From Acetobacterium malicum subsp. dehalogenans DSM 11527 (GTDB lineage: Bacteria > Bacillota > Clostridia > Eubacteriales > Eubacteriaceae): a stretch of 64,000 nt of DNA. The DNA lies in contig NZ_AXAC01000015.1 of NCBI RefSeq assembly GCF_000472665.1, positions 34,858 through 98,857 on the forward strand. Reading direction: 5' to 3'. A program made the position numbers and the translations under genes. Shown here piece by piece: positions 36,004 through 44,547 of the stretch. Under the pieces are notes generated by a model. The model did no database searches and had not been told where the DNA came from. It worked only from the letters and a program-made list of their open reading frames with translations. Numbering within the stretch: the stretch's first letter is position 1; each line of letters opens with the position of its first letter.

Positions 36004-36857
36004 TGTTCAGACTCCTTTTTAAGTAAGGTCGTGACGATCGGCCCGATCGCTTCACTAAAGGAAATCGTGCGGTCGGTATTTTCCGCCGCACCCATGGGGT
36101 AATCCCGGTTAAAGCGGATCAACGTGGCATGTGGATTCTGGTAGGTCATGGTTTCAAAGGGATAACGGATGATCCCCGGGGTATTAAAGCCCACCCCAAA
36201 TTCCAGCAGCGTCAGCTTTTTCCCCTGACTGGCACTGAGAAAGGCTTCGTAGCGTTTTTCGGCCGCATACCAGGCCTGATCCTGAACAAAATACTGGTTA
36301 TGGCGGAGATTGACGTCCATGCTGCCGCCGCAAACCGGACATTTTGGTACCAATTCGGACGGAATTTTGCAATCTGCCGTGGCTGCCAGCATCTTTTTAA
36401 TCAGCTTGGCATTATCGTATAAGGTATCATGGCAGGCTTTGGCACACTGAATAAAGGCGTAATCGCCCTGGACTTCAAAAACTTTTTCAGCTGGAAAGCC
36501 GCCTTTGACAAACTGGCTTTCGACATTGGTGGACAGCACAAAATATTCTTTCGCCCCGGCCAGTTCAAAAATGTCCTGATACAGCCGGGTTGCCGGCATC
36601 GCATAGCGGTTGACATCAATATGTCTGGCCCAATGCGCCCAGGATTCGGCCTCCGTTTCAAAGGGATAAAACGACCCGGCGTACATATCCGTGATCCCGT
36701 ATTTTTCGATGAAATCGGCAAAGTTATCGGTAAACCGTTTGCCGCCGTAATCCAGGCCGGCGGCGGCCGAAAGTCCGGCACCGCCGCCGATTAAAAGATA
36801 ATCACTGGCTATTATGGCTTCTCGGGCCGCATTGATGCGCTGTTCTAAATTGTTCAT
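36000..36857 (-). CDS. Class M sirtuin (SirTM-like ADP-ribosyltransferase)
   Basis: 285-aa NAD-dependent protein of the SIR2 fold. The NAD-binding GGGAGLSAAAGLDYGG is standard, but the catalytic motifs are of the macrodomain-linked class: STNVESQF replaces TQNIDxL, and the usual catalytic His is Gln in FEVQGDYAFIQC. A partial zinc-ribbon remains (CAKAC and CPVCGG). In staphylococci and streptococci such enzymes ADP-ribosylate a lipoylated GcvH-like carrier. No GcvH-L or lipoate ligase gene is nearby here. Gene order is ferredoxin - ferredoxin - sirtuin - macrodomain. Confidence 0.92.
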   Translation of the reverse strand: MNNLEQRINAAREAIIASDYLLIGGGAGLSAAAGLDYGGKRFTDNFADFIEKYGITDMYAGSFYPFETEAESWAHWARHIDVNRYAMPATRLYQDIFELAGAKEYFVLSTNVESQFVKGGFPAEKVFEVQGDYAFIQCAKACHDTLYDNAKLIKKMLAATADCKIPSELVPKCPVCGGSMDVNLRHNQYFVQDQAWYAAEKRYEAFLSASQGKKLTLLEFGVGFNTPGIIRYPFETMTYQNPHATLIRFNRDYPMGAAENTDRTISFSEAIGPIVTTLLKKESEQ

Positions 36858-36913
36858 TTCTAATCCTCTTAAATTTCTGTGATGGTTTTCTTCTTGTTGA
36901 TCATTGTCTTTTT

Positions 36914-37681
36914 TTATTCCCAGAGCGTTTTTTCACCAATGGGACAGCAGGCCATGCAGCGGTTGCACTTCACAATACTGTGGGCGGCGATGCTTTTCTG
37001 ATTGTTTAAGTTCTCCCGATAGTCCATACAGCGTTTCTGATCATAACCCGATTGGGTCAAAGCTCCGGCCAGGCAGGCATCGATACAAATCTGACAGTCC
37101 CCGCATCGATCGACATCAAAATCCGGGTAGCGGTAATCACCACCCATCAGCGGGGCATTGGAAACCAGATAGCCGACGCAGATGCGACAGCCGAAATGCT
37201 CTATGATCAAACGGTGATTTTTGCCCTTAAAGCCCGCCTTGGTCAGGGCCAGGATCTCGGCAAAGTCCGGATCGGGGAGTATCGTGGGCAGTTTTATGGT
37301 CACATCATATCCCATGGTTTCCAGTTTGTCACTGAAAGATCGCAAATCGCATTCCACCTGGGACTCGGCCATGGTAGTCTTTTTTTCGCCGAGTGACCCG
37401 TAGACAGTCTGCTCCATCAACAGTAACGGTTCAAAAATCGGTGTACCCAGAAAGATCACGGATCTGGCCTCCGGCAGGTCTTTCAAGAAGATGTCTTTTT
37501 TCTGTTTATCCAGCTGATCCAGATCAATAACATGGTACAGTGTCATTTTTTCGGCAAAGGCCGCTTCCTGGAGCAGGAAGGTGAGCTCCCGCCGGTTTTG
37601 CATTTCCGGGCTCATTTCCCGATATTTTTCGGGGATCTTCAAGTCTTCTTTGCGTCGTTTGGTATGCCATTGTGCTTTCAT
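36914..37681 (-). CDS. QueG-like iron-sulfur protein B
   Basis: 255-aa cytoplasmic protein of the epoxyqueuosine-reductase-like / reductive-dehalogenase C-terminal family. Two [4Fe-4S] sites are visible: CGDCQICIDACLAGAL with a later Cys and CNRCMACCPIG. A region near GCRICVGYLVSNAPLMGG resembles the QueG core. It lacks the HEAT-repeat tail of true QueG and the full corrinoid pocket, so tRNA modification is unlikely. Its start overlaps the upstream paralogue (ATGA), and it precedes the sirtuin by 56 bp. Confidence 0.85.
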   Translation of the reverse strand: MKAQWHTKRRKEDLKIPEKYREMSPEMQNRRELTFLLQEAAFAEKMTLYHVIDLDQLDKQKKDIFLKDLPEARSVIFLGTPIFEPLLLMEQTVYGSLGEKKTTMAESQVECDLRSFSDKLETMGYDVTIKLPTILPDPDFAEILALTKAGFKGKNHRLIIEHFGCRICVGYLVSNAPLMGGDYRYPDFDVDRCGDCQICIDACLAGALTQSGYDQKRCMDYRENLNNQKSIAAHSIVKCNRCMACCPIGEKTLWE

Positions 37682-38430
37682 TTACTTTCCCCTTGTTTAA
37701 CTTTTTCGAGCTTCGCAAACCAGGTTCCCTGACATTCTTCCTTTTCCCAATGATGCTTTCCTTTGGGACACATCCGCAGGCACATGTCGCAGTCGGTATT
37801 GACATAGCGGGTGTGATGGATCTTGTTGGGGCCGCAATTGATCACCGCTTCACACTGGCGGGCATGAAAATAACCGTCCCCCATAATGGCGCCGCTGGTG
37901 CAGAACTCCTGACAGACCCGACAGCTGCCGCATTGATTTTCAACCTGGCCCGAATCCGGTAGCAGCGGCGCATCGGTCGCTAAAAAATGGAGGTTCTGCC
38001 GGGGCCCGTATTTTTCAGTAATCAGCAGATTACTCTTACCGATGTACCCGATGCCGATGCGTTCGGCAATATTGGCCATCCGCAGGCCGCTCTCCAACAT
38101 CCCACCGCCGTGCATCTCGCCGCCAAAACTCTGATAGCCTGCGTTTCTGAGAAAAGCCATCAATTTCCATTTGCGGTTCTCCAGTTCGCTGGAAGTCAGC
38201 GAAAAGTAGGCCCCGCCTTTGCCGTTATAGACCCAGCCCCGGGAAAAGGGATCGGCCATGCCGCAACCAAAAATCAGCACCGCCTTGGCGCTGGGATAAA
38301 GATCCTGGGGTCGTCTGCCCTTGCGGGCGTGCTCATTGATCATCTTGACATCAGCGATGCCAAAAATATCAATCTCCTGGTTTTCGGCATAAGCTTTTAT
38401 TTCCTTTGTTAATTGGTTTGCTGATTTCAT
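37678..38430 (-). CDS. QueG-like iron-sulfur protein A
   Basis: 250-aa relative of the neighbouring ferredoxin-type protein. The N-terminal half has the QueG/DUF1730-like fold (IDIFGIADVKMINEH, RIGIGYIGKSNLLITEKYGP), followed by CGSCRVCQEFCTSGAI and CDMCLRMCPKG as two [4Fe-4S] sites. AAAGGAGG precedes ATG 38430. It heads the four-gene operon that ends with the sirtuin/macrodomain pair. It may supply electrons to, or be the target of, the ADP-ribosylation module (inference). Confidence 0.85.
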   Translation of the reverse strand: MKSANQLTKEIKAYAENQEIDIFGIADVKMINEHARKGRRPQDLYPSAKAVLIFGCGMADPFSRGWVYNGKGGAYFSLTSSELENRKWKLMAFLRNAGYQSFGGEMHGGGMLESGLRMANIAERIGIGYIGKSNLLITEKYGPRQNLHFLATDAPLLPDSGQVENQCGSCRVCQEFCTSGAIMGDGYFHARQCEAVINCGPNKIHHTRYVNTDCDMCLRMCPKGKHHWEKEECQGTWFAKLEKVKQGESK

Positions 38431-38786
38431 AGCCGCCTCCTTTATATTATTCCGTCAAGAAAAGATTTATCTGCATATTTTTTACTAATCGGTCTTATTA
38501 ATTCATTATAGAGTGATCGCCGAGTTTTGGAAAGTAGGCACTTTTTTGTAACCATTAACTAAATTAATAATTAAGCATTGTTTAATATTTTGCAGCAGCA
38601 GACTCTAAAATTGATTATTTTTTCATTATTATCGAACTTTTTATATAATTAAATTAATACTTTCATCAATGCTAAATTTTAATTGACATTTTAATATCTC
38701 CATATTATTATTACCTTGTCAGTCACAGGTACCTATTTTCATATGATCGATTGACTAACTTGCCAAAGTAAGAAAGGGATGATTCC
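38431..38786. other. Divergent promoter region between QueG-like operon and IclR gene
   Basis: Contains a minus-strand -10 box TATAAT (38510-38505) for the ferredoxin operon and the plus-strand promoter TTGACA (38683-38688), 17 bp, TATTAT (38706-38711) for the IclR gene. A 16-base AT-rich block (TTAATAATTAAGCATT, near 38574) also occurs near 18335. Nothing coding is seen. Confidence 0.65.
38683..38711 (+). promoter_or_regulatory. Promoter of the IclR-type regulator
   Basis: TTGACA, 17-bp spacer, TATTAT; 76 bp before the ATG. Confidence 0.7.
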
Positions 38787-39443
38787 ATGAGCGAAAAAAA
38801 ATATATTCAGTCAATTGAAAGATCAACCATGATCCTGGACTATATTGCCAATCATGGCAGTGCTAAGTTACATGATATCAGCAACGCTGTTTCACTTAAA
38901 ACCTCGACAACTTTCGGGATCCTGCAGACCCTTGAACATACTGGATATATTGTCAGAACAAATGGAGGGTTAGCGTACACCCTGGGCCTAAATTGTCTGA
39001 AGCTGGGTCTTTCTTTTCAAAAGAAATCAGTCATACACCAATCAATCCATGCATTACTGGAAGCCCTGGTCGCTGAAATAAATGAGACTGCTTATTTTGA
39101 GATAAAAATAGGCGATCGTTATTACTATCTTGACGTCGTCGTTTCTACCCAATCGCTAAAAGTGATCCCCGATAATGATGATTATATTGATTTACCGGAA
39201 AATTCTGCCATAGCTAAAGTTTTTAATGGGATCACAGATAATTTTACTTACGCAACCGATTTGGAAGAAGTTGAAGAAGGCCTTAATTGTTTTGCTGTTC
39301 CCTATCGGACTGGTGATCAGCTGATTGGCTGCCTCGTGATGACAGGGCCCAGCTATCGTTTCAATCAAGAAAAGATCGAACAAACCTATCGTGCCTATCT
39401 GGAGATTATGGCTCGTCTCGGGCTCACTGCTCACATTTGGTAA
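38787..39443 (+). CDS. IclR-family regulator
   Basis: 218-aa transcription factor. The N-terminal winged helix-turn-helix matches IclR (SIERSTMILDYIANHG, then LHDISNAVSLKTSTTFGILQ TLEHTGY region) and the C-terminal effector domain is present but short for the family (usually about 250 aa). It shares a transcript with the small monooxygenase that follows by 25 bp and probably regulates it. The effector is unknown. Confidence 0.87.
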   Translation: MSEKKYIQSIERSTMILDYIANHGSAKLHDISNAVSLKTSTTFGILQTLEHTGYIVRTNGGLAYTLGLNCLKLGLSFQKKSVIHQSIHALLEALVAEINETAYFEIKIGDRYYYLDVVVSTQSLKVIPDNDDYIDLPENSAIAKVFNGITDNFTYATDLEEVEEGLNCFAVPYRTGDQLIGCLVMTGPSYRFNQEKIEQTYRAYLEIMARLGLTAHIW

Positions 39444-39468
39444 AATTAAAAAACTAAAGGAGAAAAAA

Positions 39469-39828
39469 ATGAACAAAAATGTATTTTGGATATTTGAACT
39501 TACAATTAAAGAAGGTCAATTGGAAAACCTTAAGGCTTTGATGACGGAAATGGTTGATGCTACCAAAGCCAATGAACCCGGTACCATCGCTTATGAATGG
39601 ATGATCAACGCCGACAACACTATCTGCCACATTCATGAATGCTATGCTGACTCCGAAGCTACTTTAGCACATTTATCAACCTTTGTTGAAAAATATGCCG
39701 GTAGACTGATGGAAACTGGCGATGCAACCCGTTTTGAAGTTTACGGAAACCCAAATGATGCTGTTAAAGAAGCCTTAGCTGGATTTGGTGGCGTGTATAT
39801 GACCCCGATTGGCGGTTTTGTACGCTAA
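39469..39828 (+). CDS. Antibiotic biosynthesis monooxygenase (ABM)-fold protein
   Basis: 119-aa dimeric alpha-beta barrel protein. Typical ABM features are FELTIKEGQLENLKALMTEM, GTIAYEWM and HIHECYADSEATLAHL. Relatives act as quinol monooxygenases or reactive-carbonyl enzymes; in a strict anaerobe a stress or isomerase-like role is more likely than oxygenation. Start ATG 39469 has AAAGGAG upstream. A strong terminator follows. Confidence 0.83.
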   Translation: MNKNVFWIFELTIKEGQLENLKALMTEMVDATKANEPGTIAYEWMINADNTICHIHECYADSEATLAHLSTFVEKYAGRLMETGDATRFEVYGNPNDAVKEALAGFGGVYMTPIGGFVR

Positions 39829-39850
39829 TACTATAAATTTTTAACATCTA

Positions 39851-39900
39851 ATAAACAATCCTGCCTTCGTTAAAGTGAAAGGCAGGATTGTTTATTTTTT
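39851..39900 (+). terminator. Terminator of the IclR-ABM unit
   Basis: A 17-bp perfect stem (39851-39867 with 39879-39895) followed by six T on the plus strand. Confidence 0.85.
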
Positions 39901-39972
39901 CCGTAATTTGATCTCATTTGATTTAATCATTCGAATATGTGAAAATTTTTTAGAGCCTATAAAAGCAATCAT

Positions 39973-40716
39973 TTAAATAGCTGATGTCACTGCTCTTAAT
40001 CCTTTTTTCCCAGACTCCGCAAAATATAGCACGCGCCATTCAATTGGTTTATCATGCTCATCAAATTGTTTCTGCTCAACGGCTAATATTGGCTCATCTT
40101 CCATCGTATCAAGCAATTGGCGAATTTTTCCTTTTGCCAGCTTAGCAATAATATTCAGTGTTTTTGTTGATGCTGTTTTTGGTTTTTTGCTGGAAATATT
40201 TCCCAAAAACACCATATCTTTCAAATTTGCTTCAATAATTGGCACCCCACGTAAATAGGGTATATATTTTTCTTCATATACTTTTATGCGTTTTTCACTG
40301 AGGTAGACACGTTTTATTTCAATCACATTTTGCTTTGCAGAAATTAGTAATTGCCTACAAACATCAAAATCAGGTTTGATAATATTCATGGAAATCACGC
40401 GAACCTCTTCAAATTGACCTCCTTCTCCAAATATTTCGTCAAAACACAAGGTATAGGGGTAGAATTCTTTTTCGCAGACATAATACCCTTTTGAAGGAAT
40501 CAAATAAACATAACCTTCGTTGATCAGGATCATCAGTGCCTTTTTAATCATTGTTCGGCTCACATTAAATTCAACACTGAGATACTGTTCGGGTCGAATT
40601 TTATCGCCAGCTTTAAGCTCACCGCTTTGGATTCGGTTTTTTACTATATCAACAATTTTGAGGAATTCCGGTCGTTTAACCCAAAGTGATTTATCCTGAA
40701 GTTTCAAAGTATCCAT
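39973..40716 (-). CDS. GntR-family regulator with UTRA-type domain
   Basis: 247-aa regulator. The winged helix is FLKIVDIVKNRIQSGELKAG, then EFNVSRTMIKKALMILINEG; the C-terminal half is a UTRA-like ligand domain (VIEIKRVYLSEKRIKVYEEKYIPYL). It is the last gene of the molybdenum island and overlaps the end of the xdhC-like gene. ATG 40716 is preferred with AAAGG upstream; an in-frame ATG at 40743 has no RBS and would overlap the xdhC-like gene. It may control the island. Confidence 0.82.
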   Translation of the reverse strand: MDTLKLQDKSLWVKRPEFLKIVDIVKNRIQSGELKAGDKIRPEQYLSVEFNVSRTMIKKALMILINEGYVYLIPSKGYYVCEKEFYPYTLCFDEIFGEGGQFEEVRVISMNIIKPDFDVCRQLLISAKQNVIEIKRVYLSEKRIKVYEEKYIPYLRGVPIIEANLKDMVFLGNISSKKPKTASTKTLNIIAKLAKGKIRQLLDTMEDEPILAVEQKQFDEHDKPIEWRVLYFAESGKKGLRAVTSAI

Positions 40717-40720
40717 CCGA

Positions 40721-41818
40721 TCATGACCTTTTATTATCTGCATTCTTAGCGGAAAAAACCTCTATCATCACGTCCATGATCCCGCCACAGACCATGCCTT
40801 CTTCTTCTGCAACGGCACCAGTCATGTCGACCGCCATCATCAGAAATCCCCCATTTTCACGGAGCAGATCCCGGGCGGCAATAATGACTTCCCCTTCACT
40901 GCATCCGCCGCCGATACTCCCTAGACTTCTCCCATCCCCCCAGATAATCATCTTGGCGCCAGGCCCGCGGGGAACTGAACCTTTTTTTGAGACTACCGTC
41001 ACAATTGCCCGTTTTTCTGAGTTGTTTTCAGCCAGACTTTTAAGTACTTCAATATCGAAATCAGAATGATTTGTTTTTTTCTTGACTTTTTTTTCACTGC
41101 TATGAACTATTCGCTTCACACTGATAATCTCGGCAATAATCGAAATGGCGATTTCTTCTGGTGTAACTGCTCCAATTCGCAATCCGATCGGTGAGTGAAC
41201 CTGATTGAGCTGTTCCTGACTGAACCCCTCTTCCATAAACTGCTCCATCAAGCCCTTGACCCGACGCTGCGAACCGATCATCCCTAAATACTCGGGGTTG
41301 ACGACCAGTGCCTGGCGCAGACAAACCGCATCATGGCGATGCCCCCGCGTCACAATCACCACAAAATCAGATTCCATAACTTTCAGGTTTTCAAAACATG
41401 TATCGAAGCTTTCACACAAAACTTTGCTGGCTTCTGGAAAACGCACGGCATTGGCAAAGGACGGTCGATCATCAACAACAGTGACCTTAAAACCAATATC
41501 AGCACCATAGCGAGCCAAGGGTTTGGCAATATGTCCCCCGCCCAGAATAATCAACCGACCTGCGGAATAAAACGGTTCATAAAGAATCCCATCCCCTGCT
41601 TCGGTGTTTAAAAACTCCGGGATACCTTTACTGATGACGGCATCCAGAATTTTTCCCGTTTTTTCGTCTAACATGTTACCATCAAGATCTGCTTCACTCC
41701 AGATACTTTTTTCAATTATCTTTTCGCCCGCTTCCCCCTCGTTTTTATATTTGGTGACCATGACCAACTGGTTTTTCTGATCCAGATCAGCCATCAATGC
41801 TGCATATTGATTTATCAT
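40721..41818 (-). CDS. XdhC-like molybdenum hydroxylase maturation factor, domain order reversed
   Basis: 365-aa member of the XdhC/CoxI family, which binds molybdenum cofactor and supports its sulfuration and insertion into xanthine-dehydrogenase-type enzymes. Here the Rossmann domain comes first (LIILGGGHIAKPLARYGADI, DDRPSFANAVRFP, HDAVCLRQAL, YLGMIGSQRR, about 85-240), and the CoxI domain second (VVSKKGSVPRGPGAKMIIW, SIGGGCSEGEVI, GMVCGGIMDVMIEVF). Classical XdhC has the opposite order. It probably serves the Mop enzyme encoded upstream in the same direction. AAAGGAG precedes the ATG. Confidence 0.9.
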   Translation of the reverse strand: MINQYAALMADLDQKNQLVMVTKYKNEGEAGEKIIEKSIWSEADLDGNMLDEKTGKILDAVISKGIPEFLNTEAGDGILYEPFYSAGRLIILGGGHIAKPLARYGADIGFKVTVVDDRPSFANAVRFPEASKVLCESFDTCFENLKVMESDFVVIVTRGHRHDAVCLRQALVVNPEYLGMIGSQRRVKGLMEQFMEEGFSQEQLNQVHSPIGLRIGAVTPEEIAISIIAEIISVKRIVHSSEKKVKKKTNHSDFDIEVLKSLAENNSEKRAIVTVVSKKGSVPRGPGAKMIIWGDGRSLGSIGGGCSEGEVIIAARDLLRENGGFLMMAVDMTGAVAEEEGMVCGGIMDVMIEVFSAKNADNKRS

Positions 41819-41897
41819 TTTTAGCTCCTTTCGTTTTTTATCTCAAGACCATTCTCTTGTTTTAATTTCAAAGTATTAGATCAACATCCAAAATAAC

Positions 41898-42455
41898 TTA
41901 TTTACACAAACAACCACTCATATTACAAACCCATTTATTTGCTTTTATTCGGTCAAGTTCAATTATGCCTGCAAAAGGGACGCTCCATTTAAACATTTCA
42001 TTGATCGATAGACCCAGTATTTCTCCCAAAATCACCCTGATAACTCCCGCATGTGTCACGATTAATCCAGGATTTACATTGCTTTCCCGAATGATATTAT
42101 GTAATATTGGTAATACTCTTTGTTTTAATTGATCAAAGCTTTCCCCACCAATTGGTTTATATGTTTCAATTTTCTGTCCCCGCTTTTCATATTCATCCGG
42201 ATACAATTCTTTTATTATATGAAATGGAAGGCCTTCCCAGACACCCATGTTAATCTCTTTAAATCCTTCTTCAACAACTACCGTCTTTTTTCGATCCCCC
42301 AACAGAATTTCAGTCGTATGCAGACATCGTTTCAGAGAGCTGGAATAAATTTTATCGAGTGGCATCTCCTTAAAAAAAGCCTGAAGATTGTCACACTGAA
42401 TGATTCCTTCCGCTGATAAGGGAAGATCCAGCTGACCGAAGTAATGCTCCGTCAA
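41898..42455 (-). pseudogene. Histidine-phosphatase gene lacking its N-terminal catalytic motif
   Basis: The 185-codon frame covers almost all of a phosphoglycerate-mutase/CobC-like domain: GQLDLPLSAEGIIQ, IYSSSLKRCLHTTEILL, INMGVWEGLPF, PIGGESFDQLKQRV and the second catalytic His in LIVTHAGVIRVIL. The N-terminal strand with the RHG phospho-His motif, which should precede GQLDLPLS by about 15 residues, is absent. A stop codon lies directly before the TTG that opens the frame. It overlaps the 3' end of the MocA-like gene in another frame, which is consistent with a deletion that removed its 5' end. As it stands it should be inactive as a phosphatase. Confidence 0.75.
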
Positions 42456-43188
42456 GCTTTATCCCCTTGACCTCCAATCGTTTTACCATATCCCCGGCTA
42501 CCCAACTAACCATTTCACTATGCTTTCGGATTTGATCAGGCAACTGATAAAGATCCATGATGGCATAACATTCACAGAGAGTTGGCGCCATTAATCCATC
42601 ATAATCAAGTAACGCCTGATAGTCTGTCCATGTATCCATATCCATCAGGATGGATTCATCAGCCAGTGCCAAATTCACCGTATCTGCTTCATGGCTAGCC
42701 AGTAATTGCTTTAGTCCGCCATCCATTTTATTTAATAGAATGTCTTCTCGGTATTTTTTATCAATCAGCGGCGGATGACCCCGTTCGTCCCTAAAACAGG
42801 GATAAAGAATCCCTTTGTTGGATATTTGGAAAGACGCCATCATTGCCTTGATAGTTTCCACCTTGATCAACGGAATATCTACTGGATGAACAAAAAAAGC
42901 ATCTACATCCATATCCAATTGATTAATTCCCTTTATGATAGAGCTATACATGCCTTCATCATAACGCTCATTGGTCACCAGTTCGAAACTACTCTTTTTA
43001 AAATAGGATTTGATCGCTGCGGCCCGGTGCCCCACAATCAGAATAATCTGATCTACGCCAGCCTTTTGATGGGTCATCACAACTCTTTCGACGGCTGTCT
43101 GGTTTCCAAATTTCAGCAGTGGCTTAAACCCCTCCATCCGGGATGAATATCCGGCTGCGATAATAATTGCGCCAATTTTTTTCTTCAT
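42391..43188 (-). CDS. MocA-like nucleotidyltransferase with truncated HD domain
   Basis: 265-aa protein. Residues 1-190 are a MobA/MocA-type NTP transferase (IIIAAGYSSRMEGFKPLLKF, VERVVMTHQKAGV, HPVDIPLIK), in family members joined to Mo-hydroxylase clusters. From about 205 an HD-phosphohydrolase domain begins (CYAIMDLYQLPDQIRKHSEM, AGDMVKRL, KLDGALLRSAG) but stops before the HD dyad that should follow RSAG; the last eleven residues (SSLISGRNHSV) are an out-of-frame reading of the phosphatase gene. The transferase part looks intact. It probably attaches CMP or another nucleotide to a molybdopterin. Confidence 0.85.
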   Translation of the reverse strand: MKKKIGAIIIAAGYSSRMEGFKPLLKFGNQTAVERVVMTHQKAGVDQIILIVGHRAAAIKSYFKKSSFELVTNERYDEGMYSSIIKGINQLDMDVDAFFVHPVDIPLIKVETIKAMMASFQISNKGILYPCFRDERGHPPLIDKKYREDILLNKMDGGLKQLLASHEADTVNLALADESILMDMDTWTDYQALLDYDGLMAPTLCECYAIMDLYQLPDQIRKHSEMVSWVAGDMVKRLEVKGIKLDGALLRSAGSSLISGRNHSV

Positions 43189-43232
43189 AAAAGCACCTTT
43201 TTTCTACCTTGTTCCGAAAATCCGTTACTGAA

Positions 43233-44540
43233 TTAACGTCTGTCAATAATTTTGCGCTTGATCATGCTGTTGACCATCTGATCCGGCTTAGCGACGTACC
43301 CCGGTTCAACTTCAATTTTCATGGTTTTTCCGTCCACTGAAAGAATATCAGTTAGCTTTTGTCTGATCTGCCTAATTTTTTCATCCCGCCGATCCGCATG
43401 AAAAAAACTCACCTGAATACTCAAAAGGCTGTCATTTTTCACCGTAACCTGATAATCGAGAATATTTTCATCGCCCAGCAGGGTTTCTTCAAACACATTA
43501 AGGTCAATAAATCGATCGTTTGCTAATTTGATCCGGTTCTTCAGTCGTCCCTCTACCTTTTTTAAGGTTCGCAATAACGTTCCGCAAGAACAGGGTGTTG
43601 TGGAAAAAGCGCCAATATCGCCGGTCCGGTAGCGGATCAGCGGCATCGCCTGGCGGTTAAAACTTGTAAATACAATTTCGCCATCGTGTCCGTCTGCTAC
43701 GGGCTGGCCAGTTCCCGGATTAATGATTTCAAAATACAGATCCGCTTCCCGCAGATGATAACCATTTAATGCCGCACACTCGACGCCACCACCATAACCC
43801 ATTTCGGTCATCCCATAATGATTAAAGACACGGCAATTAAATTTCTTATGCAGTTCAGCCACCATCGAATTTGGAACATAATCTGTACTTAACAACACTT
43901 TTTCGATTTGTCCAAAGCACTTTGCCTTGCTACGGCTTAAATAGAGCACCTGGATTGGAATCCCGACAATGCAGTTAATCTGATTTGTAATAATTGCGTG
44001 TTCCACGGCATCCAAATCGGTCATAAGACCAAGAATAATAGTGGTCGTTTTTGTTCGCCCCAGGGCTTTTTTCAAAAGATCTCCAATCGAGCCATCGGCC
44101 TGTCCAGGCAGCAATACCAGCACCCGGTCGGTCGGATCGGTTAATGACCTCATCCCATAGTCGAAAAAATCAACGGTTTTTTGTAAATCGGCATCGCTGA
44201 AAAAAATCCGTTTGCTCTTTCCACTGGTTCCCGATGTATTCAGCGTCACGATCCGGTCGACCTGATGTTGCGGAATACACAAAAAAGAAAAGGGATCCTT
44301 TTCAATATCATCAGCCGTCGTAAAAGGCAGCTTTTTAAAATCATCAAGGCATTTGATTTGATGATAATCCCAATTAATAAACTTTTTTTGATAAAAAGAA
44401 CTGTTATTTTTAGTATATCCCAGAATTTCTACCAACTTTTTTAATTGATATGCCTGTAGCTCACTCTGTTTAACCGATGATAAACCGGTTCTTTTTAAAA
44501 TCCATTCTTCAATTGGAGTTTTTGGCAAGATTTTGTTCAT
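43233..44540 (-). CDS. PaaK-like AMP-dependent CoA ligase of the Mo-hydroxylase cluster type
   Basis: 435-aa adenylate-forming enzyme related to phenylacetate-CoA ligase. Motifs are LNTSGTSGKSKRIFF (P-loop), HYGMTEMGYGGGVEC, IVFTSFNRQAMPLIRYRTGDIG, a CSCGTLLRTL cysteine site and a C-terminal IKRKIIDRR. The substrate is unknown; members coded in these clusters (labelled DVU_1553-type in public annotation, from memory) are not thought to be degradative. ATG 44540 is chosen for its GAGGA site; it starts 8 bp after the radical SAM gene. An aromatic acid ligase role is possible given the neighbourhood. Confidence 0.85.
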   Translation of the reverse strand: MNKILPKTPIEEWILKRTGLSSVKQSELQAYQLKKLVEILGYTKNNSSFYQKKFINWDYHQIKCLDDFKKLPFTTADDIEKDPFSFLCIPQHQVDRIVTLNTSGTSGKSKRIFFSDADLQKTVDFFDYGMRSLTDPTDRVLVLLPGQADGSIGDLLKKALGRTKTTTIILGLMTDLDAVEHAIITNQINCIVGIPIQVLYLSRSKAKCFGQIEKVLLSTDYVPNSMVAELHKKFNCRVFNHYGMTEMGYGGGVECAALNGYHLREADLYFEIINPGTGQPVADGHDGEIVFTSFNRQAMPLIRYRTGDIGAFSTTPCSCGTLLRTLKKVEGRLKNRIKLANDRFIDLNVFEETLLGDENILDYQVTVKNDSLLSIQVSFFHADRRDEKIRQIRQKLTDILSVDGKTMKIEVEPGYVAKPDQMVNSMIKRKIIDRR

Positions 44541-44547
44541 CAGTTCC

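Noticed and set aside
36914..38430. Epoxyqueuosine reductase (queG) or reductive dehalogenase
   Set aside because: Both proteins are too short, lack the HEAT-repeat tail and, for dehalogenases, a Tat signal and a full corrinoid pocket.
42391..42500. Programmed frameshift joining the MocA-like and phosphatase frames
   Set aside because: No slippery sequence is seen and the missing HD dyad and RHG motif cannot be restored by a frame change; deletion explains both losses.
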